Counted from the stretch's first letter, positions 1-8,897 are shown. The stretch: 64,000 bases of DNA from an uncultured Ruminococcus sp. (GCA_910576995.1 CAJTLC010000008.1:52681-116680), one strand, 5' to 3'. Translations and numbers: made by a program. Notes: generated by a model not told the origin, from the letters alone.

Positions 1-1013
1 TCCGATAAGCCATATTTTTCGGCAAAATCTTCATCCTCGGCGGCTGCGAAAAATACAGCGTCAGCAATTTCGCCATTGACATATATACCTATCGGCAATT
101 CATCATGCTTAGAATAATAGCTGTCAAGATCGCTGATGCTCCAGCTGTCGGTTTCGTAGCTGTAGGTTGAGAATGTGGCGGTTTTCAGGCGCAAAGGCTC
201 TTCCGCCATACCGTAATAATGCACGGTATCCTGATCGGTGGAACGGAATTGTTCGCCCGTAGCCGTATCGCGGAAAACATTAAGCATTTCATTCAGCCTG
301 TCCGTAAGGGCGTCGGCATTTATAAGCGTTTCAAGAATGCTTCTGTCTGCTTCAACGGCAGGTTTCGGGATAAACGCCGCCGCAAGAGCGAACAGAACCG
401 TAAATATCCCCACTGACCGCCAAGTTTCGCACTTATCGACTATCACCGTATCTTTATCTTCATTAAGCTGCCTGAACATTATCATCAGAAGCACATATCC
501 GACGGAAAGTGCAAGAATGAAGTATACGGGCATTTCTTCGTATTCCTTGCCGTATATCACGAACGGTATCATAAGAATGAGAAACGTCATGAAAACCCTG
601 TAACGGCATCGGGTGAAATAATAGAATACCGACGCCATGAATATGAAGAAAAATATAAATATCGCAAGCGTATACCACTTATTGTACAGCAGCGAATCCT
701 GCGGAGTCATGAACCATAGTAAAAATGGGATAGGGTAATCCTGACTGCCTCGCCCGATTAACGACGCCGTAAAACGCAGCGAAACGAGAAGCATGACAAT
801 ATATACCGCACCGCCTATGAAGTTGTGCTTTTTCATGAAATCGAACAGACGGAATATCAGCCACCCCAGCACATAAGCCGCTATGCCGTAAGCTGCGGTG
901 AGCGTATCTCGGTAATGATACATTATAGACATCACGAGGACAGCAACGTAGATAAGCACGGGATCAGCCAGCGTTTTTATAAGAAATCCTTTATTTTTAG
1001 CAGTCTCTGTCAT
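1..1013 (-). CDS. Transglutaminase-like membrane protein, N-terminal part (cut by window edge)
   Basis: The reading frame opens with ATG at 1013 (MTETAKNKGF) and runs off the left edge, so only about 337 N-terminal residues are visible. Six or so hydrophobic segments are seen (for example around residues 17-35, 63-80, 113-135 and 205-220), followed by a long extracytoplasmic stretch starting near residue 225. It begins 4 bp after the DUF58 stop and follows a MoxR ATPase. MoxR, DUF58 and a TgpA/transglutaminase-core membrane protein form a recurring operon in bacteria. The catalytic Cys-His-Asp part would lie outside the window, so the family is inferred from topology and context rather than from catalytic residues. 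Confidence 0.75.
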   Translation of the reverse strand, partial: MTETAKNKGFLIKTLADPVLIYVAVLVMSIMYHYRDTLTAAYGIAAYVLGWLIFRLFDFMKKHNFIGGAVYIVMLLVSLRFTASLIGRGSQDYPIPFLLWFMTPQDSLLYNKWYTLAIFIFFFIFMASVFYYFTRCRYRVFMTFLILMIPFVIYGKEYEEMPVYFILALSVGYVLLMIMFRQLNEDKDTVIVDKCETWRSVGIFTVLFALAAAFIPKPAVEADRSILETLINADALTDRLNEMLNVFRDTATGEQFRSTDQDTVHYYGMAEEPLRLKTATFSTYSYETDSWSISDLDSYYSKHDELPIGIYVNGEIADAVFFAAAEDEDFAEKYGLS

Positions 1014-1017
1014 ATTC

Positions 1018-2169
1018 TTATACCCTGAAATTATTATCATCGTCCAGATACCACATCGGCAGACCTGAATCATTGCGGCTGTCGGCTGAAACGCCCAGAA
1101 TAAGCGCGCTGTCCTTATCTTCAAGCTGGGAAACCATTTCCGCTATCTCTCCGCTTATATCAGTGGAGGCGATCAGACAGGCACAGGCAGATACGCTGTG
1201 AAGCTTTATACGCCGTTCGGGAACTACTTTTTCCGCAAGCACTTTCAGAAGAAGCTGCGACGGATGGTCGGGGCTTTCAACGCTTTCAGCCGTCAGCTCG
1301 CCTCCTGCGCCATAATAAACGAACGTCGAGGCTACTCCCTGCTCGATAAGCAGCGTAATTAAGCCGAATACGGCGCATATCAGCCTTTCTTCGGCAACTA
1401 TCGCCTGATTCGGATCGGCGTTTTTATCCCTGTAAAGATCGAGCATGACGACCGGCTGAACAGAAGCCGACGCTTCGTCAAGCCGAACCATAAGCTTGTC
1501 TTTTTTTACAGAAAGCTTCCAGTTAACTCTTTTCAGAGGATCGCCCTGAACATACTCGCGATGATCGTAACCGGGCGCGGTATTTGCGGAATAGAGCATT
1601 GCGGAATCGGCGGAGGATTCGTCGTCGCTGGTTATGACTGAATCGGCAATATCCCTGAAAAGCATTGATGAAGATCGGATTTTCGGTATTTCAGGTATAA
1701 CCCCCACGCTTTTCGGCTTGGGAAGTTTTTCTGTTATCCTGAATCCGACGAATCCCATAAAACCCGACGAATGCACAGAAACAACTGATATTTCGCCGTT
1801 TCCGCCTGTTAATGCGTCGACTGTGTAGGAGAATTTCTTCTGATTTTTCCCCGCAAGCGATAGGCGGAAAGTTTTTTCCGAACCGCCGAAAACTGCGTCG
1901 GAAGCGGTTTTTATGCTTACAATGCCAAGCGGAAATCCGCCTTGCTTTTCAACCGTAACATTAACGGTAAGCGGCGCGCCTTTTTTCACATAGCCGTCGC
2001 AGTCAAATGAAACGGTGATCCTTTTTCTGCCGAAAAATGCAAATAAAACCGATATTGCGGCTGAAAATAAAATAAACGCTGCAAGAATGACTCCTATTTC
2101 GCCGTCTATGTAAAAAGTAAAAACAAACAGTACGGCAGCGACGCTTAATAAAGAAAATACTTTTTTCAT
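1018..2169 (-). CDS. DUF58 domain protein
   Basis: A 383-residue protein starting MKKVFSLLSV, with two N-terminal membrane segments (about residues 4-20 and 25-43). The DUF58 signature is seen near residues 215-240 as YVQGDPLKRVNWKLSVKKDK followed by a conserved MVRLDE. DUF58 proteins have a von Willebrand A-like fold and work with MoxR AAA+ ATPases, probably in envelope protein assembly. A longer frame begins at 2193 inside moxR, but the hydrophobic N-terminus and a GGGA a few bases before the ATG at 2169 favour the shorter form. The genes are packed MoxR, DUF58, transglutaminase-like with gaps of 4 bp, so they are clearly cotranscribed. Confidence 0.88.
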   Translation of the reverse strand: MKKVFSLLSVAAVLFVFTFYIDGEIGVILAAFILFSAAISVLFAFFGRKRITVSFDCDGYVKKGAPLTVNVTVEKQGGFPLGIVSIKTASDAVFGGSEKTFRLSLAGKNQKKFSYTVDALTGGNGEISVVSVHSSGFMGFVGFRITEKLPKPKSVGVIPEIPKIRSSSMLFRDIADSVITSDDESSADSAMLYSANTAPGYDHREYVQGDPLKRVNWKLSVKKDKLMVRLDEASASVQPVVMLDLYRDKNADPNQAIVAEERLICAVFGLITLLIEQGVASTFVYYGAGGELTAESVESPDHPSQLLLKVLAEKVVPERRIKLHSVSACACLIASTDISGEIAEMVSQLEDKDSALILGVSADSRNDSGLPMWYLDDDNNFRV

Positions 2170-2173
2170 ATTG

Positions 2174-3109
2174 TTATCCCATCGAGGGAACATCGGTCGT
2201 TTCGAGAATGTGCGCGATATAGTCCTCGCCGCCCTTAAATCCGCTTTTGCCCTGCGGAGAAAGAATTATTCTGTGAGACAAAACCGAAACCGCAGCAGCC
2301 TTTACATCGTCTGGAGTCGCATATTCTCTGCCGTAAATATATGCGAACGCCTTTGCCGATTTATACAGCGCAATACTTCCGCGCGGACTGATGCCAAGGG
2401 CGGCGTTTCTGTCGTTTCTCGTGGCGGCAACAATAGCGATTATATACTGCTTAACGCCGTCTGTAACGCGTATTCCGCGTACTTCCTGCTGCATTTCCAG
2501 CACTTCCTCCACCGAAAGCGCTGGTTTATCTATATTAAGTATCGGATTATGCATTTCCGTGCGGTCGAGAATTTTCATTTCCTCTTCGGCGCTTGGATAA
2601 CCCATGGACAGCTTCATAAAAAATCTGTCCATCTGCGCTTCGGGAAGATGAAAAGTACCGTATGTCTCCACTGGATTCTGGGTCGCCATTACAAGGAAAG
2701 GCTTCGGAAGGCTGTGCGTTTCACCGTCCATCGAGATCTGGCGTTCTTCCATAGCTTCAAGCAGCGCCGACTGAACTTTAGGTGAAGCTCGATTTATTTC
2801 ATCGGCAAGCAAAAAGTTGCACATTGCCGCGCCCTCGCGATAAACGAACTCTCCCGATTTCTGATCGAGCATCGTAAATCCCGCAATATCCGAGGGCATA
2901 ACGTCGGGAGTAAGCTGGATTCGGTTGAACTTTCCGCCGACAGACCGCGAAAGAGCGGTTATAAGCTGAGTTTTTCCGACGCCCGGAACATCTTCCAGCA
3001 GGACATGACCCTCGCAGAGCATTGCCGCAATAAGCCTGATAACAGTATCGTTTTTGCCGACAATGACTCTGCCTATTGAATCGGCGAGAATTTTTATTTT
3101 TTCATTCAT
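2174..3109 (-). CDS. MoxR-family AAA+ ATPase
   Basis: A 311-residue AAA+ ATPase of the MoxR group. Walker A is GVGKTQL at residues 43-49, Walker B is LLADEINRA near residue 105, and the sensor-1 region LVMATQNPVE follows. The C-terminal lid region contains SPRGSIAL. MoxR proteins act as chaperone-like ATPases with DUF58/VWA partners. It is the first gene of its operon: a TTGCAG/TATAAT promoter lies 50 bp upstream, and the partner DUF58 gene follows immediately. Family and length are typical. Confidence 0.93.
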   Translation of the reverse strand: MNEKIKILADSIGRVIVGKNDTVIRLIAAMLCEGHVLLEDVPGVGKTQLITALSRSVGGKFNRIQLTPDVMPSDIAGFTMLDQKSGEFVYREGAAMCNFLLADEINRASPKVQSALLEAMEERQISMDGETHSLPKPFLVMATQNPVETYGTFHLPEAQMDRFFMKLSMGYPSAEEEMKILDRTEMHNPILNIDKPALSVEEVLEMQQEVRGIRVTDGVKQYIIAIVAATRNDRNAALGISPRGSIALYKSAKAFAYIYGREYATPDDVKAAAVSVLSHRIILSPQGKSGFKGGEDYIAHILETTDVPSMG

Positions 3110-3153
3110 TTTTTTACCCCAATAAGAAATCTGATATATGATATACTCTTTAT

Positions 3154-3182
3154 ATTATAGCATATTTTTTACAATACTGCAA
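3154..3182 (-). promoter_or_regulatory. Promoter of moxR operon
   Basis: On the minus strand, TTGCAG and TATAAT are separated by exactly 17 bp, about 45 bp before the moxR start codon. Confidence 0.75.
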
Positions 3183-3196
3183 GTGGTTTATTTATA

Positions 3197-3249
3197 AATA
3201 TTGCGCCCATGCTTTTGTGGATTTTACACAAAAAACCGGGCGCAATATT
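3197..3249 (-). terminator. Large hairpin after the 3275-3982 gene
   Basis: A perfect 12-bp stem (AATATTGCGCCC paired with GGGCGCAATATT) closes a 29-nt loop that itself holds a TTTTGTG/CACAAAA stem. It sits between the 3' end of the membrane protein gene and the moxR promoter, so it probably ends transcription. The T-tract after it is weak (TATAAATAAA). Confidence 0.5.
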
Positions 3250-3274
3250 GTATATTAGTAAATTTTCTATTGAC

Positions 3275-3982
3275 TTACCATAATTCTTCTCTTTTGGCGC
3301 GGATGTGCGCTTTTATGTACGGCATCACAAAAATAAGTATGCCTGACAAAATCAAGATTATGCCGAGTATAAGTTTTAGCACAGAACCCAATCCGACCTT
3401 GCCGTCTCTTATCATCAATTCGGCAAATTGATCGCTGCTCATATTCGAATTGCCTATGTATTGATCGCGCGCCTTGGCATAAGACTCGCCGTCCGGCTGT
3501 TCTACAGTTCTGCCCTCAAATTTCAGATCAAGATTGGGAACTTCCACATTGATATCACCTTTTTCAACCTTTTTTATATACTCAACGCTTTTATCAGCCG
3601 CAGCGTCGCATTTTTTGATCATCTCTTCGTCGCTTACCGCGTAAATGATGTAAAATCCGCTGTAGAAAATATCCGTATCGCCATATTTCAAGGCATTTTC
3701 CCAATCACTCTTAGAGAGATTAACTATCATATACAAACAAATCTTTTCATTTAGTAAATTATATGGAAATTTATCATTATATCCTGTAGCCATACGCTGA
3801 ATTGAAAATACATCCCCCTCAACAAGTACCGGCTCATGATAATCCGACATTTTCGATTCCGAAAGAACAATTTTATCGCCCTTAATAAGAAGCTTGACGT
3901 CGCCCGCGCTTATCATTACCAGAAAAACTCCGATACCCGCAAGCACGGTAAGCAAAGCTCCTCTCCAATTTATTCTGTTCAT
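3275..3982 (-). CDS. Unknown two-pass membrane protein
   Basis: A 235-residue protein with one membrane segment near the N-terminus (residues 8-25) and one near the C-terminus (about 200-222), leaving a roughly 170-residue domain between them, presumably on the outside. The C-terminal end is basic (IKAHIRAKREELW), fitting a cytosolic tail. The start at 3982 (MNRINW) is preferred over 3994 because GGTGG lies 5 bp before it. I do not recognise the family. It follows the rpsB-tsf terminator and is probably transcribed alone. Confidence 0.6.
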   Translation of the reverse strand: MNRINWRGALLTVLAGIGVFLVMISAGDVKLLIKGDKIVLSESKMSDYHEPVLVEGDVFSIQRMATGYNDKFPYNLLNEKICLYMIVNLSKSDWENALKYGDTDIFYSGFYIIYAVSDEEMIKKCDAAADKSVEYIKKVEKGDINVEVPNLDLKFEGRTVEQPDGESYAKARDQYIGNSNMSSDQFAELMIRDGKVGLGSVLKLILGIILILSGILIFVMPYIKAHIRAKREELW

Positions 3983-3996
3983 ATCAACCACCAAAA

Positions 3997-4039
3997 ACAG
4001 CCGCGATTTTGAGTATATAAATACGCAAACCGCGGCTGT
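3997..4039 (-). terminator. rpsB-tsf terminator
   Basis: ACAGCCGCG pairs with CGCGGCTGT (9 bp, 25-nt loop), followed on the minus strand by TTTTTGG, just after the tsf stop codon. Confidence 0.7.
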
Positions 4040-4066
4040 ACTTTATCAAATCTTATTCAAAAAGAA

Positions 4067-4984
4067 TTACTTGATCATCTTTGCAACTTCGTCTGCAAGA
4101 TTATCTTCTTTCTTTTCAACGCCCTCGCCGCGCTCATAGCGGATAACGTCTGTTACAACGATCTCGCCGCCGAGCTTCTTGGCTTCTGCGTCAACATACC
4201 CCTTAACGGTAAGCTTGTCGTCCTTAACGAATGCCTGCTCAAGGAGGCAGTTTTCGCTGTAGTACTTGCCAACCTTACCCTCAACGATCTTAACTCTTAC
4301 CTGCTCGGGCTTGTTTGCCATCTTAGGATCTTCAGCCATCTGAGCGAGCATAATCTCCTTTTCCTTTTCGATAACCTCAGCGGGAACGTCCTCGCGCTTG
4401 AGATAAGGAGCGTTAAGAGCAGCGGACTGCATTGCAACATCCTTACCGATAACGGAAACCTGATCAGCGGAAAGAGCCGTATCCATCTTTACCATAACGC
4501 CGATGCTGCCGCCGTTGTGAATGTAAGAAGCAAGAACGCCTTCCATTCTTACGAAACGACGTATAACGATGTTCTCTCTGATCTTCATGCCTGCAAGTTC
4601 CGTGAGAACGTCGCCTACTGTAGCTGTTCCGCCGGAGATAGTTTCAGCCTTGAGAGCCTCAACGTCGGCAGGATTCTTTTCGATGATAGTATTTGCAACT
4701 GCATTTACAAAGTTCTTGATATCGTCTGTATTTGCAGCGAAGTCTGTCTCTGTATTTACTTCGAGAAGTACGCCTGTGTTACCGTTTACAACGGCGGTAA
4801 CGATACCCTCGGCAGCGGCTCTGCCGCTCTTCTTAGCCTGTGTAGCAAGTCCTTTTTCTCTGAGGAACTCGATAGCCTTGTCCATATCTCCGTCGTTTGC
4901 CTCAAGAGCCTTTTTACAGTCCATCATGCCAACGCCGGTTGACTTCATGAGATCTTTGATCTCGGCAACGGAAATCTTTCCCAT
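4067..4984 (-). CDS. tsf: Elongation factor Ts
   Basis: A 305-residue EF-Ts, the guanine nucleotide exchange factor for EF-Tu in translation. The N-terminal UBA-like domain (residues 1-50) contains the typical KDLMKSTGVGMMDCKKAL, and the EF-Tu contact motif TDFAAN appears near residue 80. Length is normal for Firmicutes. It lies 58 bp downstream of rpsB, the conserved arrangement, and shares its promoter and leader. A purine-rich SD (AGGAGG) precedes the ATG. Confidence 0.98.
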   Translation of the reverse strand: MGKISVAEIKDLMKSTGVGMMDCKKALEANDGDMDKAIEFLREKGLATQAKKSGRAAAEGIVTAVVNGNTGVLLEVNTETDFAANTDDIKNFVNAVANTIIEKNPADVEALKAETISGGTATVGDVLTELAGMKIRENIVIRRFVRMEGVLASYIHNGGSIGVMVKMDTALSADQVSVIGKDVAMQSAALNAPYLKREDVPAEVIEKEKEIMLAQMAEDPKMANKPEQVRVKIVEGKVGKYYSENCLLEQAFVKDDKLTVKGYVDAEAKKLGGEIVVTDVIRYERGEGVEKKEDNLADEVAKMIK

Positions 4985-5042
4985 TGTTTTTTCCTCCTGT
5001 TCAATTATATGTCAGAGAATATTTTCTCCGTGATTTATCAAA

Positions 5043-5765
5043 TTATTCAGCCTGAGTCTCTTCAGCAGCCTCGGCAGCATCGTCGCCCTGTCTGCCCTCG
5101 ATAACAGCGTTAGCAATAGTTCCTGCGATAAGCTTAACAGCGCGGATAGCGTCGTCGTTTCCGGGAATTACGTAATCAACTTCATCGGGGTCGCAGTTTG
5201 TATCAACGATAGCAACGATCGGGATATTAAGCTTCTTAGCTTCTGCAACGGCGATCTTTTCCTTGCGGGGGTCAACGATAAAGAGACAAGCGGGGATCTT
5301 CTTCATTGTCTTGATACCGCCGAGGAACTTTTCAAGCTTCTCGATCTCAAGATTAAGCTTAACAACTTCTTTCTTGGGGAGGAGGTTGAAAGTACCGTCT
5401 TCTTCCATTGTGTGAAGCTGCTCAAGTCTCTTGATTCTTGTCTGGATGGTCTTGAAGTTAGTGAGCATACCGCCAAGCCATCTTGCGTTTACATAATGAG
5501 CGCCTGCGCGTGTAGCCTCTTCCTTAACGGAATCGCCTGCCTGCTTCTTTGTACCGACAAAAAGAACTTCGCCGCCCTGAGCCGCGATGTCGCGAACGAA
5601 CATATAAGCCTCTTCAAGCTTCTTAACTGTTTTCTGGAGATCGATAATATAGATACCGTTTCTCTCTGTAAAGATGTAAGGTGCCATTTTGGGGTTCCAG
5701 CGTCTTGTCTGGTGTCCGAAGTGAACGCCTGCTTCAAGAAGCTGCTTCATTGAAACTACTGCCAT
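5043..5765 (-). CDS. rpsB: 30S ribosomal protein S2
   Basis: A 240-residue S2 protein of the small ribosomal subunit. Diagnostic stretches are LLEAGVHFGHQTRRWNPKM at the N-terminus, VGTKKQA, NARWLGGMLTNF and the PIVAIVDTNCDP region. The C-terminal tail is acidic and Ala/Glu rich. AGGAGG lies 7 bp before the ATG. It is first in the rpsB-tsf operon, with a consensus promoter and a leader hairpin upstream. Confidence 0.98.
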   Translation of the reverse strand: MAVVSMKQLLEAGVHFGHQTRRWNPKMAPYIFTERNGIYIIDLQKTVKKLEEAYMFVRDIAAQGGEVLFVGTKKQAGDSVKEEATRAGAHYVNARWLGGMLTNFKTIQTRIKRLEQLHTMEEDGTFNLLPKKEVVKLNLEIEKLEKFLGGIKTMKKIPACLFIVDPRKEKIAVAEAKKLNIPIVAIVDTNCDPDEVDYVIPGNDDAIRAVKLIAGTIANAVIEGRQGDDAAEAAEETQAE

Positions 5766-5797
5766 TGTTGTAGTCCTCCTAATTTAAAATTTGTTGC

Positions 5798-5825
5798 AGG
5801 ACCTGTATATACAAAACAAGTTCCT
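5798..5825 (-). promoter_or_regulatory. rpsB leader hairpin (candidate S2 autoregulation site)
   Basis: In the roughly 140-nt rpsB 5' leader, AGGAACTTGT can pair with ACAGGTCCT around a short loop just upstream of the SD. S2 leaders regulating rpsB-tsf are known in bacteria; that this hairpin is the S2 site is inferred from position only. Confidence 0.45.
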
Positions 5826-5910
5826 AATCCGCCGCAGAATTTAGCTTACGTGCCACATTTCATACGAAACGCACCGACCCGCAACAACCCTGCGTGTGAA
5901 TTGCCTTAAT

Positions 5911-5939
5911 ATTATACCATATTTTCCATATTTCCGCAA
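5911..5939 (-). promoter_or_regulatory. rpsB promoter
   Basis: Minus strand TTGCGG, 17-bp spacer, TATAAT, about 150 bp before the rpsB start. Confidence 0.8.
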
Positions 5940-5945
5940 GCGTTT

Positions 5946-6236
5946 TCATCTTGTACGTTCAAACAAACTTTTAGAAAATTCTCTTTTTATTTTTGTGGAA
6001 CTCGCACTACTCACAAGAATAACGTCGCTGCCGACGACTTCTATGGCTTTGCAGGGAATCTCCGTATCGCTTTCTCTGCCGAACAGTCCGAAAAATCTGT
6101 ATCCGCCGTAGATAAGCAGCGAAACGATCTCAGAGTTGTCGATATTCATGCGAACGTCGTCGATATATCCCAATCTTTCGCCCGTTTTCACGTCTATAAC
6201 TTCTTTCGCCCTCAAATCTTCAAGACTGCATATCAT
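5946..6236 (-). CDS. YlmC/YmxH-type PRC-barrel sporulation protein
   Basis: A 96-residue PRC-barrel-like protein beginning MICSLEDLRAKEVIDVKTGE, which is the typical start of the YlmC/YmxH family found in spore formers. The pattern RLGYIDDVRMN is the PRC-barrel core. The start at 6236 is chosen because GGTGG lies 6 bp upstream and because the upstream codons of the longer frame cross a terminator. It is a small soluble protein; family members are expressed in sporulation, but their biochemical role is not established. Confidence 0.82.
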   Translation of the reverse strand: MICSLEDLRAKEVIDVKTGERLGYIDDVRMNIDNSEIVSLLIYGGYRFFGLFGRESDTEIPCKAIEVVGSDVILVSSASSTKIKREFSKSLFERTR

Positions 6237-6302
6237 AAAATTCCACCTGCACTCCATATTAATATATTTAATATGTATGTCATGCCGCTTGTCAGCTATT
6301 CG

Positions 6303-6341
6303 AAAAAAACGCCGCACAACTCTTTTAAGCTGTACGGCGTT
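6303..6341 (-). terminator. Terminator of the 53-residue peptide gene
   Basis: Minus strand AACGCCGTACA pairs with TGTGCGGCGTT (one wobble), followed by a run of seven T. Confidence 0.85.
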
Positions 6342-6354
6342 CGGAAACTTTTTA

Positions 6355-6516
6355 TCAATTATCGTCCCCGTCGTCTTTTTTCTTCTTAATAACAGAAATA
6401 ACCGTGGTAACAATTACAATTGCAACCGCTGCTCCGATGGCTATAACCAGCGGAATAACGGGAAATCTGTCACCCGTTGCAGGTACTGCGGCTATGAGCG
6501 TATTCAACATATCCAT
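6355..6516 (-). CDS. 53-residue peptide resembling a lone sortase sorting signal
   Basis: A complete small gene: ATG at 6516, stop at 6355, AGGAGG 8 bp before the start, its own consensus promoter (6570-6598) and its own terminator (6303-6341). The product is MDMLNTLIAAVPATGDRF, then a hydrophobic span of about 23 residues, then KKKKDDGDDN. A PxTG motif (VPATGD), a membrane span and a basic tail form the layout of a cell-wall sorting signal, yet there is no signal peptide or exported domain in front of it. It could be a sortase substrate, a small membrane peptide or a decoy. No sortase gene is in the window. The gene call is strong; the function is not known. Confidence 0.75.
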   Translation of the reverse strand: MDMLNTLIAAVPATGDRFPVIPLVIAIGAAVAIVIVTTVISVIKKKKDDGDDN

Positions 6517-6569
6517 AATTTTGTCCTCCTGTTTATGATGTCATATTCCGAGTTTTGTACTCTTTCAAT

Positions 6570-6598
6570 ATTGTACCACATCATGCTCCGTTTGTCAA
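6570..6598 (-). promoter_or_regulatory. Promoter of the 53-residue peptide
   Basis: Minus strand TTGACA, 17-bp spacer, TACAAT, about 50 bp before the start codon; a near-perfect vegetative promoter. Confidence 0.85.
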
Positions 6599-6637
6599 GG
6601 AGGAACGCTTTTATTTCATCAAAATATCATTATCCTA

Positions 6638-7882
6638 TCAGTCATACATCGACTTAACAAGCAGTTGGCGCATCAGCACAAGGTCGAATACGTCAAGTCT
6701 GCCGTCGTTGTTCAAGTCGCCGTTTTTCCAGCTGATAAGCTTTGCATCTTCGCTGAGCAGCCATTTCTGCATCGTCACCAAATCAGCAACATCAAAAAGA
6801 CCATTATTGTCCACATCACCTTGCACACCGGGTATTTCCACAAAGGTTCTGTTGTATTTTTCTGCATATTTCTGCGCGGTTGACGCGTAATATCCGCGAA
6901 TAACACCAGTATAACTATATGAATCATTCAAATTGTTATAATTGTTGCATATAGTTCCCTCATATACCATTTCACAATTTGGATTTAAGATTGATATGGT
7001 ATCAAGAGATTTACAGTTTTTAAATGCATATACGCCAATACTCGTAACGCTTTTCGGTATTGTTACGGAAGTAAGAGAAGAACATTCAGAAAATGCCCAT
7101 GCTCCAATAATATTAATGCTGTCAGGTATTGTTACAGAAGTAAGAGAAGAGCAGTCTGAAAACGCCCCGTATCCAATGCGTGTAACACTGTCAGGTATTA
7201 TTATAGAGGTCAGGGAAGAACAGTAATAAAATGCATAGTCTCCAATACTTTTAACGCTGTCAGGTATAATATAAGAATCATTTGTTCTTCCATTTGGGTA
7301 ACAAACCAATTTAGATTGATTCTTATTAAAAAGAACACCGTCGATATCCGAATAATTCTTATTGCCATTCAGAACATTTATTGAATTCAGGGAAGAACAG
7401 TCAACAAATACATATTCTCCAATATTTGTAACGCTGTTTGATATTGTTATGGAAGTCAAAGAAGAACAGCCAACAAACGCATAGTCTCCAATACTCATAA
7501 CACTGTCCGGTATTATTATGGAAGTCAGAGCAGAACACCTAACAAATGCATATTCTTCAATACTGGTAACACTGTCCGGTATTGTTATGGAAACCAGAGA
7601 AGAACACTGATTAAATGCCTGCTTTCCAATACTCGTAACCTTTTTTCCGTCAATAATGGAAGGAATCTCAATATCCGCTGAAGACGAAGAAATATATTTA
7701 TCAATTTCAACAGTTCCGTCGTCCAGTACTTCGTATTTAAGTGATAAACCCTCGGATGTATAGTCGGCAGCGCCTGCACTGAAAGAGAAGCCGAAATCTG
7801 ACAATTGCGCAGAATATGCAAAAGCTGTCGTCGCCAAACATAAAGCTGCCGCGAGTGAAATCATCCTTTTTATCAGTTTCAT
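6638..7882 (-). CDS. Secreted BspA-like leucine-rich repeat protein with dockerin
   Basis: A 414-residue secreted protein. A signal peptide covers about residues 1-25 (MKLIKRMISLAAALCLATTA). Residues 75-300 hold about nine BspA/TpLRR-type repeats of 23 residues with the recurring pattern IPDSVTSIGDYAFxxCSSLT. The C-terminus (about 350-414) is a type I dockerin with two calcium-loop segments, GDVDNNGLFDVADLVTMQKW and GDLNNDGRLDVFDLVLMRQ. A dockerin would tie it to a cohesin scaffold at the cell surface, while LRR_5 repeats typically mediate binding. The DNA under the repeats is itself tandemly repetitive, so copy number may vary between strains. It ends a minus-strand pair with the lipoprotein upstream (46-bp gap). 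Confidence 0.9.
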   Translation of the reverse strand: MKLIKRMISLAAALCLATTAFAYSAQLSDFGFSFSAGAADYTSEGLSLKYEVLDDGTVEIDKYISSSSADIEIPSIIDGKKVTSIGKQAFNQCSSLVSITIPDSVTSIEEYAFVRCSALTSIIIPDSVMSIGDYAFVGCSSLTSITISNSVTNIGEYVFVDCSSLNSINVLNGNKNYSDIDGVLFNKNQSKLVCYPNGRTNDSYIIPDSVKSIGDYAFYYCSSLTSIIIPDSVTRIGYGAFSDCSSLTSVTIPDSINIIGAWAFSECSSLTSVTIPKSVTSIGVYAFKNCKSLDTISILNPNCEMVYEGTICNNYNNLNDSYSYTGVIRGYYASTAQKYAEKYNRTFVEIPGVQGDVDNNGLFDVADLVTMQKWLLSEDAKLISWKNGDLNNDGRLDVFDLVLMRQLLVKSMYD

Positions 7883-7927
7883 ATTATGTACTTCCTTTCA
7901 AATAAGAATTCGCGTCTACGTTATGTA

Positions 7928-8842
7928 TCAAAATATATCGTCGAAATCAACGCCTGTCGCCTGAATGGAATCGAGTTTCATGTTCTCTCCCTTTACTCTG
8001 AAAAGAGCGACCTCATTTTCTTCGCCTGCAAGGGAAAATGTTACAAAAATGTAGTCCTCAAACTCAACTGTTATCGGCACATCCTCCGGCGAAGCAAAAT
8101 CAATCTCGTCAAGTCTTTCGGCATAAGCCTCAAAAACGCCGTCCGGTATATCAGCCGTTCCCATTATCATATCATAATTAATGCCTACGTCAGCCATCAT
8201 GCCGTACATAATATCGAAAAGCGAGTATATCTGCTTTGCCTCGGTTATCTCCTCCTCGTCGGCGTCTCTCACGGAAATTACCTTAATATCGCTGCGGTCA
8301 AAATCAGCAGGCATATCCATATCTTCAATGCCCATCTCATCGCCAAACATTCCGAGCGCGCCGACAGCGTTCATGGATTCGAAAATGGAATCGGGCAGAC
8401 AGCACTTCAAAAGTCTGTTTACGTCCGCGTTCATTGCAGCCTGACAAAATTCAAACATAACGTCAACGTACTCTTCCGAAGCAGCGTCCGTATTATTGTT
8501 ATTATTGGTATTGCTCCTGCTGAATTCTTTCTCCGCCTCTTCTTTCTGTTTCTTGATATTTTCCCTAGCTTTCTCAAGCGTTTTCTCGATATCTGCTTTC
8601 GAAGCCTTTGAAGCTTTTTCAAGATCTTCATCAGAAATCTTTTTCGTGGTTTTTTCAACTTTTACCTCATCGGAGGATTCATCCTCCGTGGTATCGGCAG
8701 CCGAACTTTCGGAAGATTCCGAAGACTCGGAAGATTCGGAAACGGAAGAGCTGTCGGAATTCTCCATAGTTTCATTTCCGCAGGCTGTAAACGTACATAC
8801 GAGTGACAATACGGCTAAGATCGCCGCCAGACTTTTCTTCAT
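7928..8842 (-). CDS. Lipoprotein of unknown function with charged coiled coil
   Basis: A 304-residue predicted lipoprotein. The start at MKKSLAAIL (8842) gives a signal peptide with lipobox FTACG and lipidated Cys21. A Ser/Glu linker of about 35 residues follows, then a highly charged helix near residues 65-105 rich in Lys and Glu (SKADIEKTLEKAREN), then a globular domain of about 190 residues. I do not recognise that domain. It has a strong promoter with an adjacent palindrome (8877-8897) that could be an operator, and it lies 46 bp upstream of the dockerin LRR gene. Confidence 0.7.
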   Translation of the reverse strand: MKKSLAAILAVLSLVCTFTACGNETMENSDSSSVSESSESSESSESSAADTTEDESSDEVKVEKTTKKISDEDLEKASKASKADIEKTLEKARENIKKQKEEAEKEFSRSNTNNNNNTDAASEEYVDVMFEFCQAAMNADVNRLLKCCLPDSIFESMNAVGALGMFGDEMGIEDMDMPADFDRSDIKVISVRDADEEEITEAKQIYSLFDIMYGMMADVGINYDMIMGTADIPDGVFEAYAERLDEIDFASPEDVPITVEFEDYIFVTFSLAGEENEVALFRVKGENMKLDSIQATGVDFDDIF

Positions 8843-8876
8843 ATAAAACACCTCATTTACGCATTTATGCTAAACA

Positions 8877-8897
8877 CTATTGCAAAATTTGCAATAG
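8877..8897 (-). promoter_or_regulatory. Perfect palindrome, candidate operator
   Basis: CTATTGCAAA, one A, TTTGCAATAG: a 10-bp perfect inverted repeat centred about 27 bp downstream of the -10 box, where a repressor could block transcription of the lipoprotein gene. Confidence 0.5.
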
